In this document: positions 12,590 through 20,416 of the stretch, one piece after another | Position numbering within the stretch: position 1 is the first letter of the stretch | How the letters are laid out: each line of letters opens with the position of its first letter | Assembly: GCA_002687795.1 (NCBI GenBank) | Contig: NZBG01000021.1 | Coordinates: 1 to 23,362, forward strand | DNA from: Candidatus Woesearchaeota archaeon | GTDB taxonomy: Archaea; Nanobdellota; Nanobdellia; Woesearchaeales; GCA-2687795 | Direction: 5' to 3' | DNA length: 23,362 nucleotides | Notes under the pieces: generated by a model | What the model was told of the DNA's origin: nothing | What the model saw: the letters and a program-made list of their open reading frames with translations, nothing else | The model's database searches: none | Translations under genes and position numbers: made by a program

Positions 12590-13660
12590 TTAAAAAAGTT
12601 TCCTCAAAAACAACAAAAGCCTTGGCTCCCTCAACGCCAGCTTAAACAAAAACTTAGAAGGAAAGTCGCGGTCATGGTTCTCAAGCAATTCTTTGGCTTT
12701 GCCTTTATTCAGCAATTCAATTAAATCCTCATAATCCTTTAATGAAAACTTATCCAGGATTTTCCTGCTGAACAGGCTCAGCCACAGCTCCCTGCCAAAC
12801 CTCTTCCTCCATAACCTATTATAATCCTTATTCTCAGAAACAGCCCTGCACAATTCCTCTGCTCCCATCAAGCCATAAATCACTCCTCCAAAACTGGTAG
12901 CCTTCACATGCGTTGCAGCGTCTCCAACTAAGAATACATTTCCTTTTTGGGAATTAATCCCGGGATCATAAACAGGCACTAACCCTGATTGGTACTCTAT
13001 AACCTTTATCCTCTCAAACCTTTTCAGCAAAGCCCTGAAATGCTCATTAATATTATCATAAGCAATCACGCCGATTCTTGCCGTCTCTCCGCTCTCTGGA
13101 ACAAGCCAGCCGAACATCCCCGTATCCAGATAGAACTCAATCAGCTCCTTGTCATGCTCTAAATTCACCCTTGCCTGCAGCCCTGTTACATACTTTACCT
13201 TTTCTTTATTCATAACCTTGCTAACATTGGAAAAAGCGCCGTCAGCCCCAACCAGGAAATCCGTTTCATATTCCTTGCCGTTTGCCTTAAACCTTATTTT
13301 ATCCTTTGCTTTGCAGCCGCTGAATTTGCTCCCAAAGAAAAACTCAACCCCTTCTTTCATAGCTTTATCAGCTAAGAATTTATCAAACCTCTCCCTGTCG
13401 ACAATAATATTATCTCTCCTTAGCCTGAACTCAATCTCCTTATCACCAGCCATCACCTTAGCCCTCTTGATCCTGTTCACAACAAACTCTTTCCTCATAG
13501 GCAATATATTCTCTACAGAACCAGTAAACAGGCCAGTGCACTGGACAGGTTTCCCTATAATATCATGCTCTTCAAACACTTTTACCTTATGCCCCCGCCT
13601 GGCAAGCAGGTAAGCTGCATAAGAGCCCGCCGGGCCACCGCCTATGATAGCTACCTTCAT
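12590..13660 (-). CDS. Geranylgeranyl reductase family FAD-dependent oxidoreductase
   Basis: 356 residues. N-terminal Rossmann nucleotide-binding motif VAIIGGGPAGSYAA (residues 3-16), GKPVQCTGLF (36-45), DRERFDKFLADKA (88-100), LVGADGAFSNV (136-146) and the second FAD motif VGDAATHVKATSFGG (245-259). These define the geranylgeranyl reductase / digeranylgeranylglycerophospholipid reductase family, which saturates the isoprenoid chains of archaeal membrane lipids using FAD. The length is slightly below the usual 390-400 but no core motif is missing. The ATG at 13658-13660 follows a TATA-like element at 13679-13692, suggesting a leaderless mRNA. The exact substrate (lipid, quinone or other isoprenoid) is not readable. 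Confidence 0.9.
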   Translation of the reverse strand: MKVAIIGGGPAGSYAAYLLARRGHKVKVFEEHDIIGKPVQCTGLFTGSVENILPMRKEFVVNRIKRAKVMAGDKEIEFRLRRDNIIVDRERFDKFLADKAMKEGVEFFFGSKFSGCKAKDKIRFKANGKEYETDFLVGADGAFSNVSKVMNKEKVKYVTGLQARVNLEHDKELIEFYLDTGMFGWLVPESGETARIGVIAYDNINEHFRALLKRFERIKVIEYQSGLVPVYDPGINSQKGNVFLVGDAATHVKATSFGGVIYGLMGAEELCRAVSENKDYNRLWRKRFGRELWLSLFSRKILDKFSLKDYEDLIELLNKGKAKELLENHDRDFPSKFLFKLALREPRLLLFLRKLF

Positions 13661-13678
13661 TCTACATAAGATTTTTAG

Positions 13679-13692
13679 CTATATTTTTAAAC
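13679..13692 (-). promoter_or_regulatory. TATA box of the geranylgeranyl reductase family gene
   Basis: Minus strand GTTTAAAAATATAG, about 20-32 bases before the ATG. Confidence 0.5.
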
Positions 13693-13791
13693 AAATATGC
13701 AGTTAACAACAACAATATTTAAATATAACTTGTTTCTATTTATAAATGGTTATCATAAGTAACCACTTTAATATACTCAATAACAATAAAG

Positions 13792-13800
13792 TTTAAATAT
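13792..13800 (+). promoter_or_regulatory. TATA box of the 431-aa surface protein gene
   Basis: TTTAAATAT lies about 60 bases before the ATG, implying a leader of 35-40 bases. Further A/T boxes occur at 13709-13720 and 13735-13746, and an inverted repeat GGTTA-TAACC at about 13748-13764 could bind a regulator. The 199-base gap holds no other gene. Confidence 0.5.
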
Positions 13801-13846
13801 GTGTGGCGTATTTTAAGTCATTAATTAACAATTTTTAAAAAATTTT

Positions 13847-13852
13847 GGGGGA
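13847..13852 (+). promoter_or_regulatory. Start-deciding ribosome binding site (GGGGGA)
   Basis: GGGGGA lies 8 bases before the ATG at 13860 and can pair with the CCUCC of 16S rRNA with a G-U wobble. It overlaps an alternative TTG at 13845, which is rejected because the ATG begins a proper signal peptide. Confidence 0.6.
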
Positions 13853-13859
13853 AGATAAC

Positions 13860-15155
13860 ATGAAAAGATGGAAAAATTTTTTAGCGTTAACATTCTTTTT
13901 AGTGAGTGTTTTTTTATTTGGAGGCGTGGCTAACGGTCTAAGCGCTGTCGACTTAAGTATTGTAAAGTTGGAAGCTAATGATGTAGAGCTGGCAGCAGGA
14001 ACACCTAAAAGCATACAGGTAACTGACGAGATTGACATATTGCTTGTATTTGATTCTAATATTAATACATCAGACATGCAAATCGAAGCTGTCTTAAGAG
14101 GCTATGATTATGGCGACTTAATAGAAGACATATCTGAAGTGTTTGAAGTTAAGAGCGGCAACAGATACGACACAAGGCTTCAATTAAGAATTCCAAGAAG
14201 GCTTGAACAGGGAAGATATGACATAAAGTTAAGATTTGATGACAGAACTGATGCAACTTATACAGTAACATATCCTTTAGACGTTGGCTCAGCAAGACAT
14301 GCTTTGCAGATAAAGGATGTTGTTCTAGACCCTGAGAATGAGATAAAGGCTAAAAGAACCATTATATCAAAAGTAAGGGTTAAGAACTATGGAGAAAGGG
14401 ATGAAGAAAGCGTTAAAGTTAAGATAAGCATTCCTGAGCTTGGTATATCAGCTTCTGAGTATATAGATGAGATAGAATCAGGAGATTCTGTAACAAGCCC
14501 AGAGCTTTTCATGAGAGTTCCTGAAGGAACTGAAACAGGCCAATACACCCTAAGAGTAAAGGTTGAGTATCATGATGGAGAGAAAGCTGAAGAAGAAGAG
14601 TTTTCCTACAGGGTTTTAGGCGCAGATGAAGAAGAGACAGGCGGAAATGAAGAAACACCTGAGTCAAGGACTGTAATAACCATCAGCCAGGAAACCCAGG
14701 AAGTTACAGCAGGAGTTGGCGGGATTGTTTATCCTATCACAATTGCTAACGAAGGCTCTGAATCAAGAACTTACTCAGTTGAAGTAGAAGGTGCTGATAA
14801 CTGGGCAACTACAAGGATCACCCCTTCAAACACAGAAATAATTGAAGGCGGAGAAACAGAATCCTTGTATGTATATGTTTCAGCAGGACAATCTGCAAGC
14901 GCAGGAGAGCATATGTTCAGCGTAACAGTAAGATCCGGCGAAACTGTCTTAAAACAGATTCCTCTGAAAGCAAACGTAATATCAGCACAGGCAACACCAA
15001 AGCTGGTTTCAAGGGCAACCTTGGTAAAGCTGTTGCAGATTGGCTTAGTTACCTTCATAGTATTGCTGGTAATACTGGGGCTAATAATCGGCTTCAACAA
15101 GCTGAGAGGGGAAGAGATAGAAGAGCCTGAAGAAGGTTCAGAGAAATATTATTAA
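13860..15155 (+). CDS. Secreted, membrane-anchored surface protein with CARDB/NEW3-like beta domains
   Basis: 431 residues. Signal peptide at 1-28 (MKRWKN, hydrophobic core, NGLSA), then three beta-sandwich regions: about 30-155 (ends ATYTVTYPLDVG), a CARDB-like domain at about 160-250 (RTIISKVRVKNYGERDEE..., GQYTLRVKVEYHDG), an acidic linker (DEEETGGNEETPE), and a NEW3-like domain at about 268-375 (PITIANEGSESRTYSVEV, PSNTEIIEGGETESL). One membrane helix at about 391-412 precedes a short acidic cytosolic tail ending KYY. The type I topology puts the beta domains outside. A strong-looking promoter and a GGGGGA ribosome site suggest an abundant envelope protein, possibly an S-layer or scaffold component; that is inference. 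Confidence 0.82.
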   Translation: MKRWKNFLALTFFLVSVFLFGGVANGLSAVDLSIVKLEANDVELAAGTPKSIQVTDEIDILLVFDSNINTSDMQIEAVLRGYDYGDLIEDISEVFEVKSGNRYDTRLQLRIPRRLEQGRYDIKLRFDDRTDATYTVTYPLDVGSARHALQIKDVVLDPENEIKAKRTIISKVRVKNYGERDEESVKVKISIPELGISASEYIDEIESGDSVTSPELFMRVPEGTETGQYTLRVKVEYHDGEKAEEEEFSYRVLGADEEETGGNEETPESRTVITISQETQEVTAGVGGIVYPITIANEGSESRTYSVEVEGADNWATTRITPSNTEIIEGGETESLYVYVSAGQSASAGEHMFSVTVRSGETVLKQIPLKANVISAQATPKLVSRATLVKLLQIGLVTFIVLLVILGLIIGFNKLRGEEIEEPEEGSEKYY

Positions 15156-15182
15156 ATCTCTTTTTTTTCTTTTTCTTTTCTA
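15156..15182 (+). terminator. T-rich terminator after the 431-aa surface protein gene
   Basis: Starting within a few bases of the stop codon, runs of eight, five and four T interrupted by single C residues fit archaeal oligo-T termination without a hairpin. Confidence 0.6.
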
Positions 15183-15187
15183 TACTT

Positions 15188-15195
15188 TTTATAAC
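15188..15195 (+). promoter_or_regulatory. TATA box of the 1038-aa membrane protein gene
   Basis: TTTATAAC, placing the start of transcription near 15217, just before the ribosome site GGGTGAAGAGG (15217-15227). Confidence 0.45.
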
Positions 15196-15234
15196 ATCGT
15201 TACTGCCTGACTACCTGGGTGAAGAGGAATCTGT

Positions 15235-18200
15235 ATGAAAAAAATAATCAATTTACTTATTAATTTGTTCATATTTCTATTTATACTAAGCTCTGTAAAT
15301 GCAGGAACAGAAGACTTCTCAGCAATATCGCGGAACAGGATTGTTAATCTTTGTTCATGCTCTGTATATGAGGATACAATAGAGCTGGAAAACACCGGCT
15401 GGGATATAAGCGCTTACCATATAACAGGGGAAGATGCTGCCAGAGACTGGATAACATTCTATCCCAATTTCCTTGTGCTTTCCCCAGGGCAGAAAGCTTC
15501 TGTAAGCTCTTACATCAAGCCCCCCTGCGGAACTGCAGGAGATTATGAGCTGAAGACAACAATAAGCACGGAAAAAGGCTTAAAAAAGCAGATTGTGCAG
15601 CAAGCTTCAGTAAGGCAATGTCCTAACTATGCTTTAGAACTAAAAGGCTATGACAAAACAGGCTGCCCCTGCTCGCTTCTTTATTATGAGTTCCAGATAA
15701 AGAATACAGGCTCGTTTGTGGAATTTTATAATCTAAATGTGGAAGAGCCTTACACAAGCTGGGCAACGCTAACAGCCAACAGGATTATTTTAGCGCCCGG
15801 GGAAACAAGCAGCTTCTTCCTATACATAAACAGCCCATGCAGCAAAAGCTCTGGCGACCATACGCTTAATTTAGCAATATCCTCAGAAAACAGCAAACTG
15901 AGCTCAGTATACCCCCTAGAAATAAGCCTGCTTCCCTGCTTTGATTATGGCCTGGAACTAGGCGATTACACACAGGAAGATGAAGAATTTGTCTTCACAG
16001 AACATCCCTCTTCTATATACAGCCTATGCGAGCAGGAGCTTAAAATAGTCCCGGTTCTTATAGAAAACAAGGCAGACATATCAAATACATACCATCTTGA
16101 GCTTCATGGCAAGGCATGGGCTTATCTTGAGAAAGATGAGCTGATGCTGAACAAAACCCAGAAAGGCATTGTTAACCTTGTCCTAAGCCCTAAAAAGATT
16201 GAAAACAAAAACTATACATTTACTTTAAATGCAGAGGCTTTAAATGGCGGAATCGCAAAAGAAGGGGAAGTCTTGGTTAATTTGGGGATATGCTATCTGC
16301 CATCTGTAACCATTGAAAAAAAGCTTAAAGCAGACTATACTAAAACCGCAGCCCCTGTTACCATAAAAAACACAGGAAGCAAAACAGCAGCATACTCCAT
16401 AGAAACAGAAGGGGAAAGCTGGGTAACTGTTGAGCCTTCTAACATTACAATTGAGCCAGGCAAGGAAGCTATAGTGGAGCTGCGCACATCCCCTGATGAA
16501 AATGTTAAACAGGGAAGCTATAAAACAACTCTTAACATACTTGTAAACCAGAGCGGGCAAAGCTACCAGGAAGGAACTGTGATAAGGCTAAAAAGGCCGG
16601 GAATACTCTCTAAGGTAACTGACTTCTTTGTTAAGGTTTTAAACATAGTTAAGATATATGTTTGGTACTTTACAGGGGGCTTGGTGCTGTTAACAGCCCT
16701 TGTGATAGTATTATCCCTGGTCATCAGGAAAAGAGCAGAGGAGCTGCCTGAAGGCTTGCCGGGGGAAAAGGCAGAGCTAAAAGAAAAGCCTAAAAAAGAA
16801 AAGGCTGTAATAGAAAAGAAACCTGAGAAAGTAATGGCGGAAAAAGAAAAGCCTGCATTTATGAAAATTCTGCCTTATATACTTGTGGTAGCTGTTCTGG
16901 GAGCATTGATCTTCCTTGGCATAAGATACAAGATATTTGCAAGCCTGTTAAGCCTTCTGAGGGCGTACTTTTTATATATCATAATCGGCTTATCTTCCTT
17001 GATTGCCTTAATAATAATACTAACTGCCATTAGGCGCAGGGCTGAATTGCCTGAAGAACCTAAAGAGAAAAAGGAAAAGAAGGAAGCAAAAAAACTTTCG
17101 AATGGTTTAGAAAAGGCTGAGCCTGAAGAGGAAAAGCCAGGCTTTAACAAGGTAATTATTTATTTGCTTATTGTGGCGGTTATTGCTGTGATAGCATTCT
17201 TTGCCATTAGATCCTTAAAGGCGCCAGCCGTTGACACAGCCTTAAACGCTTCAGTGAATGCAACCTCTCTGGACATTGCAAAACAGGGGTTAAAAGATAG
17301 TGTAATTGAGCCTTCAAAAAAGCTATTTAGCCAGGCTTATACCCTTCTGAAATCCTATCTGCTTTACATTGTTATAGGGCTTGCAGCATTATTTATTCTT
17401 GTGTTGGCAATTAATATTATAAAAAAGAGAAAGGTTATCAGGAAGGGAAGAAAGGCAATCAAAAGCAATTTTGTTAAGACTAAAAGGCTGGTAAGAAAAA
17501 AGAAGTTCAAAAAACAGATAAAGAATGTAGCTCTTGTGCTCCTGGTGCTTTCCATACTCTCTCTTGCAGGCTACTACTCAGCGAAAACAGCGCCTTATAT
17601 CATTGAGAGGTTCAGGAACATAAGCATAAAAGAAAACTTTACAGAAGAGGGCATAATAAAAGATAATATCACGGAAGAGCCTTTTATACCAGTTGGAGAA
17701 GATATAAAGGAAAACCTTACAGAAGAAAACCTCACAAAAGAGAACCTCACAGAAGAGCCTTCACCGCCAGTTGAAGAAATAAAGGAAAACATTACAGAGG
17801 AGCCTTTTATACCAATTGAGGAAGAAGGCATAAAAACCCAGACATGGAATGAAGACACAACCCATAAAATAGATATCTCAAGATACTTCAAGGACCCTGA
17901 TAATGACCAGCTTTTTTACTCAAGCAGCCATGTGGATAATATAACCATTGCTGTTAATGACAAAACCGGGATTGCTGAGCTGAAGCCTGAAAAGGACTGG
18001 CATGGAAAAAGGGTTGTGGTCTTTACAGCGGATGATAAAAAAGGAGGGATTGTAAAAAGCAATAATGTAACCCTAATAGTGAAAGATGTTCCTGAGTCAG
18101 TCCTTGGGGATATAATGGGTGTTATAAGCCCTGCGGAATCTCCGGCCTCAGATGGTTTCATATCAAAGCAGCTAAGCCAGCTGAAAGATTATCTTATGAT

Positions 18201-18351
18201 GTATATCAGCTATATAATCTTAGGGTTGTCTATTTTGCTGCTGATTATACTCTTTATCAGGTTCAAGAAACAGATATTGGACTTCCTGGAAGAGAACATT
18301 GAAGAATCAGAGAAAAAGGCAAGAAGGCCAGGGAAAAGGAAGAAAAAGTAA
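15235..18351 (+). CDS. Large multi-pass envelope protein with NEW3-like ectodomain, repeated TM modules, sequon-rich stalk and cadherin-like domain
   Basis: 1038 residues. Signal peptide 1-23. Ectodomain about 24-460 of four NEW3-like beta domains, the first two Cys-rich (CSCS at 40-43, CGT, CPCS at 144-147). Membrane helices at about 475-497, 543-563, 577-599, 638-659, 708-729, 764-784 and 986-1009. Lys/Glu-rich linkers (500-540, 600-636) and a very basic one (730-763) fall inside, sequons and beta domains outside, so the topology is self-consistent. The 790-860 stalk repeats NxT-EE with sequons at 795, 801, 811, 827, 832, 837 and 852. Residues about 865-950 resemble a cadherin/dystroglycan-type Ig domain (DISRYFKDPDNDQLFYSS, DWHGKRVVVFTADD). 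The tail is basic. The paired-helix units 540-600 and 635-730 look like an internal duplication. Function unknown; likely envelope scaffold. Confidence 0.8.
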   Translation: MKKIINLLINLFIFLFILSSVNAGTEDFSAISRNRIVNLCSCSVYEDTIELENTGWDISAYHITGEDAARDWITFYPNFLVLSPGQKASVSSYIKPPCGTAGDYELKTTISTEKGLKKQIVQQASVRQCPNYALELKGYDKTGCPCSLLYYEFQIKNTGSFVEFYNLNVEEPYTSWATLTANRIILAPGETSSFFLYINSPCSKSSGDHTLNLAISSENSKLSSVYPLEISLLPCFDYGLELGDYTQEDEEFVFTEHPSSIYSLCEQELKIVPVLIENKADISNTYHLELHGKAWAYLEKDELMLNKTQKGIVNLVLSPKKIENKNYTFTLNAEALNGGIAKEGEVLVNLGICYLPSVTIEKKLKADYTKTAAPVTIKNTGSKTAAYSIETEGESWVTVEPSNITIEPGKEAIVELRTSPDENVKQGSYKTTLNILVNQSGQSYQEGTVIRLKRPGILSKVTDFFVKVLNIVKIYVWYFTGGLVLLTALVIVLSLVIRKRAEELPEGLPGEKAELKEKPKKEKAVIEKKPEKVMAEKEKPAFMKILPYILVVAVLGALIFLGIRYKIFASLLSLLRAYFLYIIIGLSSLIALIIILTAIRRRAELPEEPKEKKEKKEAKKLSNGLEKAEPEEEKPGFNKVIIYLLIVAVIAVIAFFAIRSLKAPAVDTALNASVNATSLDIAKQGLKDSVIEPSKKLFSQAYTLLKSYLLYIVIGLAALFILVLAINIIKKRKVIRKGRKAIKSNFVKTKRLVRKKKFKKQIKNVALVLLVLSILSLAGYYSAKTAPYIIERFRNISIKENFTEEGIIKDNITEEPFIPVGEDIKENLTEENLTKENLTEEPSPPVEEIKENITEEPFIPIEEEGIKTQTWNEDTTHKIDISRYFKDPDNDQLFYSSSHVDNITIAVNDKTGIAELKPEKDWHGKRVVVFTADDKKGGIVKSNNVTLIVKDVPESVLGDIMGVISPAESPASDGFISKQLSQLKDYLMMYISYIILGLSILLLIILFIRFKKQILDFLEENIEESEKKARRPGKRKKK

Positions 18352-18367
18352 AACTTATTTACATATC

Positions 18368-18772
18368 TCAGATTGCAATATTAATATTTATCTTATCATA
18401 ATCTACAATTGGCTTTATTGTTTCTCTTCCTTCATTTATATGGTCTAAATCAAGGATTCCTAATCTATAAAGTATAACAACATCGGTATTAACACTCTTT
18501 GGATCTCTTCCTACCATTTTTGCTAACCCATAAATTGACCCTGGATGTTTATGCTTAATCATTTTTAGTAATTCTATTCTTCTTGGGGTAAGTATTTTCC
18601 TCATAACTTCAATACTTTCGAAACTAATAATATCCTTTTTTGCCAGTTTTTCATTCCTTTCTATTTTTCCCATTACATTCATAGCGTCTTTGAACGTATC
18701 TTTTAGTGGCTTTATTTCCACTATAATATTCTTAATCTTCATTTTCTTCTCATGAAAAACTAATTCACTCAT
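18368..18772 (-). CDS. HVO_A0114-type winged-helix DNA-binding protein
   Basis: 134 residues from the ATG at 18770-18772. An upstream TTG at 18796 is open but overlaps the TATA box, so it is rejected. The C-terminal two thirds show FESIEVMRKILTPRRIELLKMIKH, SIYGLAKMVGRDPKSVNTDVVILYRLGILDLD and KPIVDYDKINI, matching the archaeal HVO_A0114 winged-helix family. Members are small regulators, often next to toxin-like genes; no toxin partner is seen here. TATA box at 18797-18804. It converges on the 1038-aa gene with 16 bases between stops. Confidence 0.8.
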   Translation of the reverse strand: MSELVFHEKKMKIKNIIVEIKPLKDTFKDAMNVMGKIERNEKLAKKDIISFESIEVMRKILTPRRIELLKMIKHKHPGSIYGLAKMVGRDPKSVNTDVVILYRLGILDLDHINEGRETIKPIVDYDKININIAI

Positions 18773-18796
18773 CAGAATATGGGTGTGGTATACCAA

Positions 18797-18804
18797 TATA
18801 TAAA
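18797..18804 (-). promoter_or_regulatory. TATA box that decides the start of the winged-helix regulator
   Basis: TTTATATA on the minus strand, 25-32 bases before the ATG at 18772, so the more upstream TTG cannot be in the transcript. Confidence 0.55.
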
Positions 18805-18819
18805 CTTTTCTATAATAAA

Positions 18820-18834
18820 GGCTCCATCCAAAAA
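18820..18834 (+). repeat. Solitary copy of the MITE-like terminal repeat
   Basis: GGCTCCATCCAAAAA differs at one of 15 bases from the right-end terminal repeat of the 11429-11595 element read inward. No matching opposite end is seen in the next several hundred bases, so this may be a degraded copy or a chance match. Confidence 0.4.
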
Positions 18835-18887
18835 ATAGTTTTTTATTATAGTAATTACTTCTTTAATCCTATTCCTTCAGCTGTTAA

Positions 18888-18908
18888 GCTGTTTTGTTCC
18901 AAAACAGC
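18888..18908. repeat. Perfect 9-bp palindrome with TTC loop
   Basis: GCTGTTTTG-TTC-CAAAACAGC (GAA loop on the minus strand). It lies in the 243-base gap between the regulator start and the 19016 gene end. Confidence 0.75.
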
Positions 18909-18938
18909 CTTACTAATCTTATGGCTGTTCATATCAGC

Positions 18939-18965
18939 AAAGAAGTTTGTTTCACAAACTTCTTT
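18939..18965. repeat. Perfect 12-bp palindrome with TTC loop
   Basis: AAAGAAGTTTGT pairs with ACAAACTTCTTT around TTC. It sits about 50 bases past the stop of the 19016 gene on the minus strand and could stabilise or end that transcript. Confidence 0.75.
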
Positions 18966-19015
18966 TTCAGCTAGAATAAGCAGATAATCATTATTTTAAT
19001 AATTATCAACAAATA

Positions 19016-19726
19016 TTAGTCCTCTCGCTCTGTTACTGATTCTCTGTCTTCCCTTTCTGTTATTCTCTTCTTCCTCTGCTTAACAAACATCATCACCAAG
19101 GCAAAGCTTAAAGCCAGGCCTATGATTATAATAAAAGCAGAGCCTATATATCCGCCTGGGACTGCAACAAAAAAAGCTCCAATATATCCGCCCAGGCTTG
19201 TGCACTTATGCCCTGCTATGAAATCACCTTCTTCGCACCTAAGAGGCTTGCACTTGAACAGGTCCATGTTGCAATACTCTCTGGCTGAGCAATCCTTATT
19301 GCTTTCGCATTGAATCTTTGATAAAGGTATAACTGATATTGTTTTCTGGGCTTCACCGCAGACATCACCAGCCTCTGTTATCTCTGTTTCGTTTGAGATA
19401 ACAGTGGTAAAGCAGGGATAAAAATAGAAAGTATAGCCCTCCAAAGGAGCCTTTACGCTGGAAGTAAAATTAAAGGTCTTATGCTCTCCCGGGAAAACTC
19501 TTTCTGCAACAGAATGATTTTCCAGGATTCTTCCGGTTCCCTCTTCCTTAAGAAAAAGATTCCCTATATCAATCTTCTTATCAATGTTATTATAGATAAT
19601 AAAACTGTAATCTACAGTTGTGCCTTCAAGGCATCTTTTATCATGGCAATTGTATTCTATGTCTATTGCTGCAGATACAATACCTATATTCAACAGCAAT
19701 AATATAAGCAGGATTATTTTTTTCAT
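19016..19726 (-). CDS. Secreted Cys-rich protein with C-terminal membrane anchor
   Basis: 236 residues, family not recognised. Signal peptide 1-19 (MKKIILLILLLLNIGIVSA). A beta-rich ectodomain contains two Cys-bearing loops, CHDKRC near 27-32 and a later cluster (CESNKDCSAREYCNMDLFKCKPLRC, then CTSLGG) that recalls small disulfide-rich modules. A membrane helix at about 193-213 (SAFIIIIGLALSFALVMM) is followed by a basic, then acidic tail repeating TERED twice. GGYIG also occurs twice just before the helix. The ATG is two bases after the eS1 stop (TAA-AG-ATG), so it is translated from the ribosomal-protein mRNA. What an anchored surface protein does in that operon is unclear. Confidence 0.75.
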   Translation of the reverse strand: MKKIILLILLLLNIGIVSAAIDIEYNCHDKRCLEGTTVDYSFIIYNNIDKKIDIGNLFLKEEGTGRILENHSVAERVFPGEHKTFNFTSSVKAPLEGYTFYFYPCFTTVISNETEITEAGDVCGEAQKTISVIPLSKIQCESNKDCSAREYCNMDLFKCKPLRCEEGDFIAGHKCTSLGGYIGAFFVAVPGGYIGSAFIIIIGLALSFALVMMFVKQRKKRITEREDRESVTERED

Positions 19727-19728
19727 CT

Positions 19729-20298
19729 TTATTTATTAACTTTGACTGCTATAAGCTCGAGAAACCTGATTTCGCAGCTCTTTAATGGATAAACCTTGTT
19801 CAGCTGCTTTTTCAGCTCAGCCTGAAGCTTATGGTTAAGGATATCATTAATCAGCTTATCAAAGCTAAGCTTGCCTACCATCTCGCTTATAATAACCCTG
19901 GCTGTCTTTCTAAGCTTGCTGACAATTAGGTGAGAAGTGTATGTTCTTGTTACAAAAAATGGCTTGAGCCTAACAGATCTGCCTTCCTTTGTCTTGCATA
20001 CAAAAGAATCATCAGTCCTTCTACAGCCCCTTTTGACCAGCCTCTTTATAGAAGAGGGAGAAAAATAATAGCCGACAACGCTTGCCTTCAGGCCATTGTC
20101 CGCAACACTGTCTATTGAAAACTTAAGGTTTATATGCTGGAGCTTTGGATTATCCGTTATGCTCATCAGGTTCAGGGTAAGATGCCTGCCTATAACGCTC
20201 TCAGGCTCAAAGGCTGTTAACTCTCCTATAACCTGGCCGTTTAAGAGCTTAGACTCAGTTATCCTGTACCATGACTTCTTCTTGGTCTTTTTAATCAT
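19729..20298 (-). CDS. rps3ae: Ribosomal protein eS1 (S3Ae)
   Basis: 189 residues from the ATG at 20296-20298; a TTG nine bases upstream is open but would fall at or before the transcript start. The archaeal S3Ae pattern is clear: KKKSWYRITESKLLNGQVIGE, ESVIGRHLTLNLMSITDNPKLQHINLKFSI, the RLVKRGCRRTDDSFVCKTKEGRSVRLKP stretch spread over about 88-116, SKLRKTARVIISEM, FDKLINDIL and KKQLNKVYPLKSCEIRFLEL near the end. It belongs to the 30S platform. TATA box CCTTTATAAACAA at 20323-20332 suggests a leaderless mRNA. It heads a two-gene unit with the Cys-rich membrane protein and is divergent from nadM. Confidence 0.93.
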   Translation of the reverse strand: MIKKTKKKSWYRITESKLLNGQVIGELTAFEPESVIGRHLTLNLMSITDNPKLQHINLKFSIDSVADNGLKASVVGYYFSPSSIKRLVKRGCRRTDDSFVCKTKEGRSVRLKPFFVTRTYTSHLIVSKLRKTARVIISEMVGKLSFDKLINDILNHKLQAELKKQLNKVYPLKSCEIRFLELIAVKVNK

Positions 20299-20322
20299 AT
20301 ACTCCAAGAGAATAAGAAAGTT

Positions 20323-20332
20323 GTTTATAAAG
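20323..20332 (-). promoter_or_regulatory. TATA box of eS1
   Basis: CTTTATAAAC on the minus strand, 25-34 bases before the ATG at 20298. Confidence 0.6.
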
Positions 20333-20384
20333 GTAACGATTTAATCAGAGAGTTTTTTTCTTAATCAGGGTTTATGAAAGAAAA

Positions 20385-20394
20385 CTTAATAAAC
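20385..20394 (+). promoter_or_regulatory. TATA box of nadM
   Basis: CTTAATAAAC, 23-32 bases before the ATG at 20417. Confidence 0.5.
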
Positions 20395-20416
20395 TCCTCC
20401 TGATATAAGCATCCTT

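Noticed and set aside
13845..13859. TTG start for the 431-aa surface protein
   Set aside because: It lies within the ribosome binding site and would put a charged stretch before a regular signal peptide.
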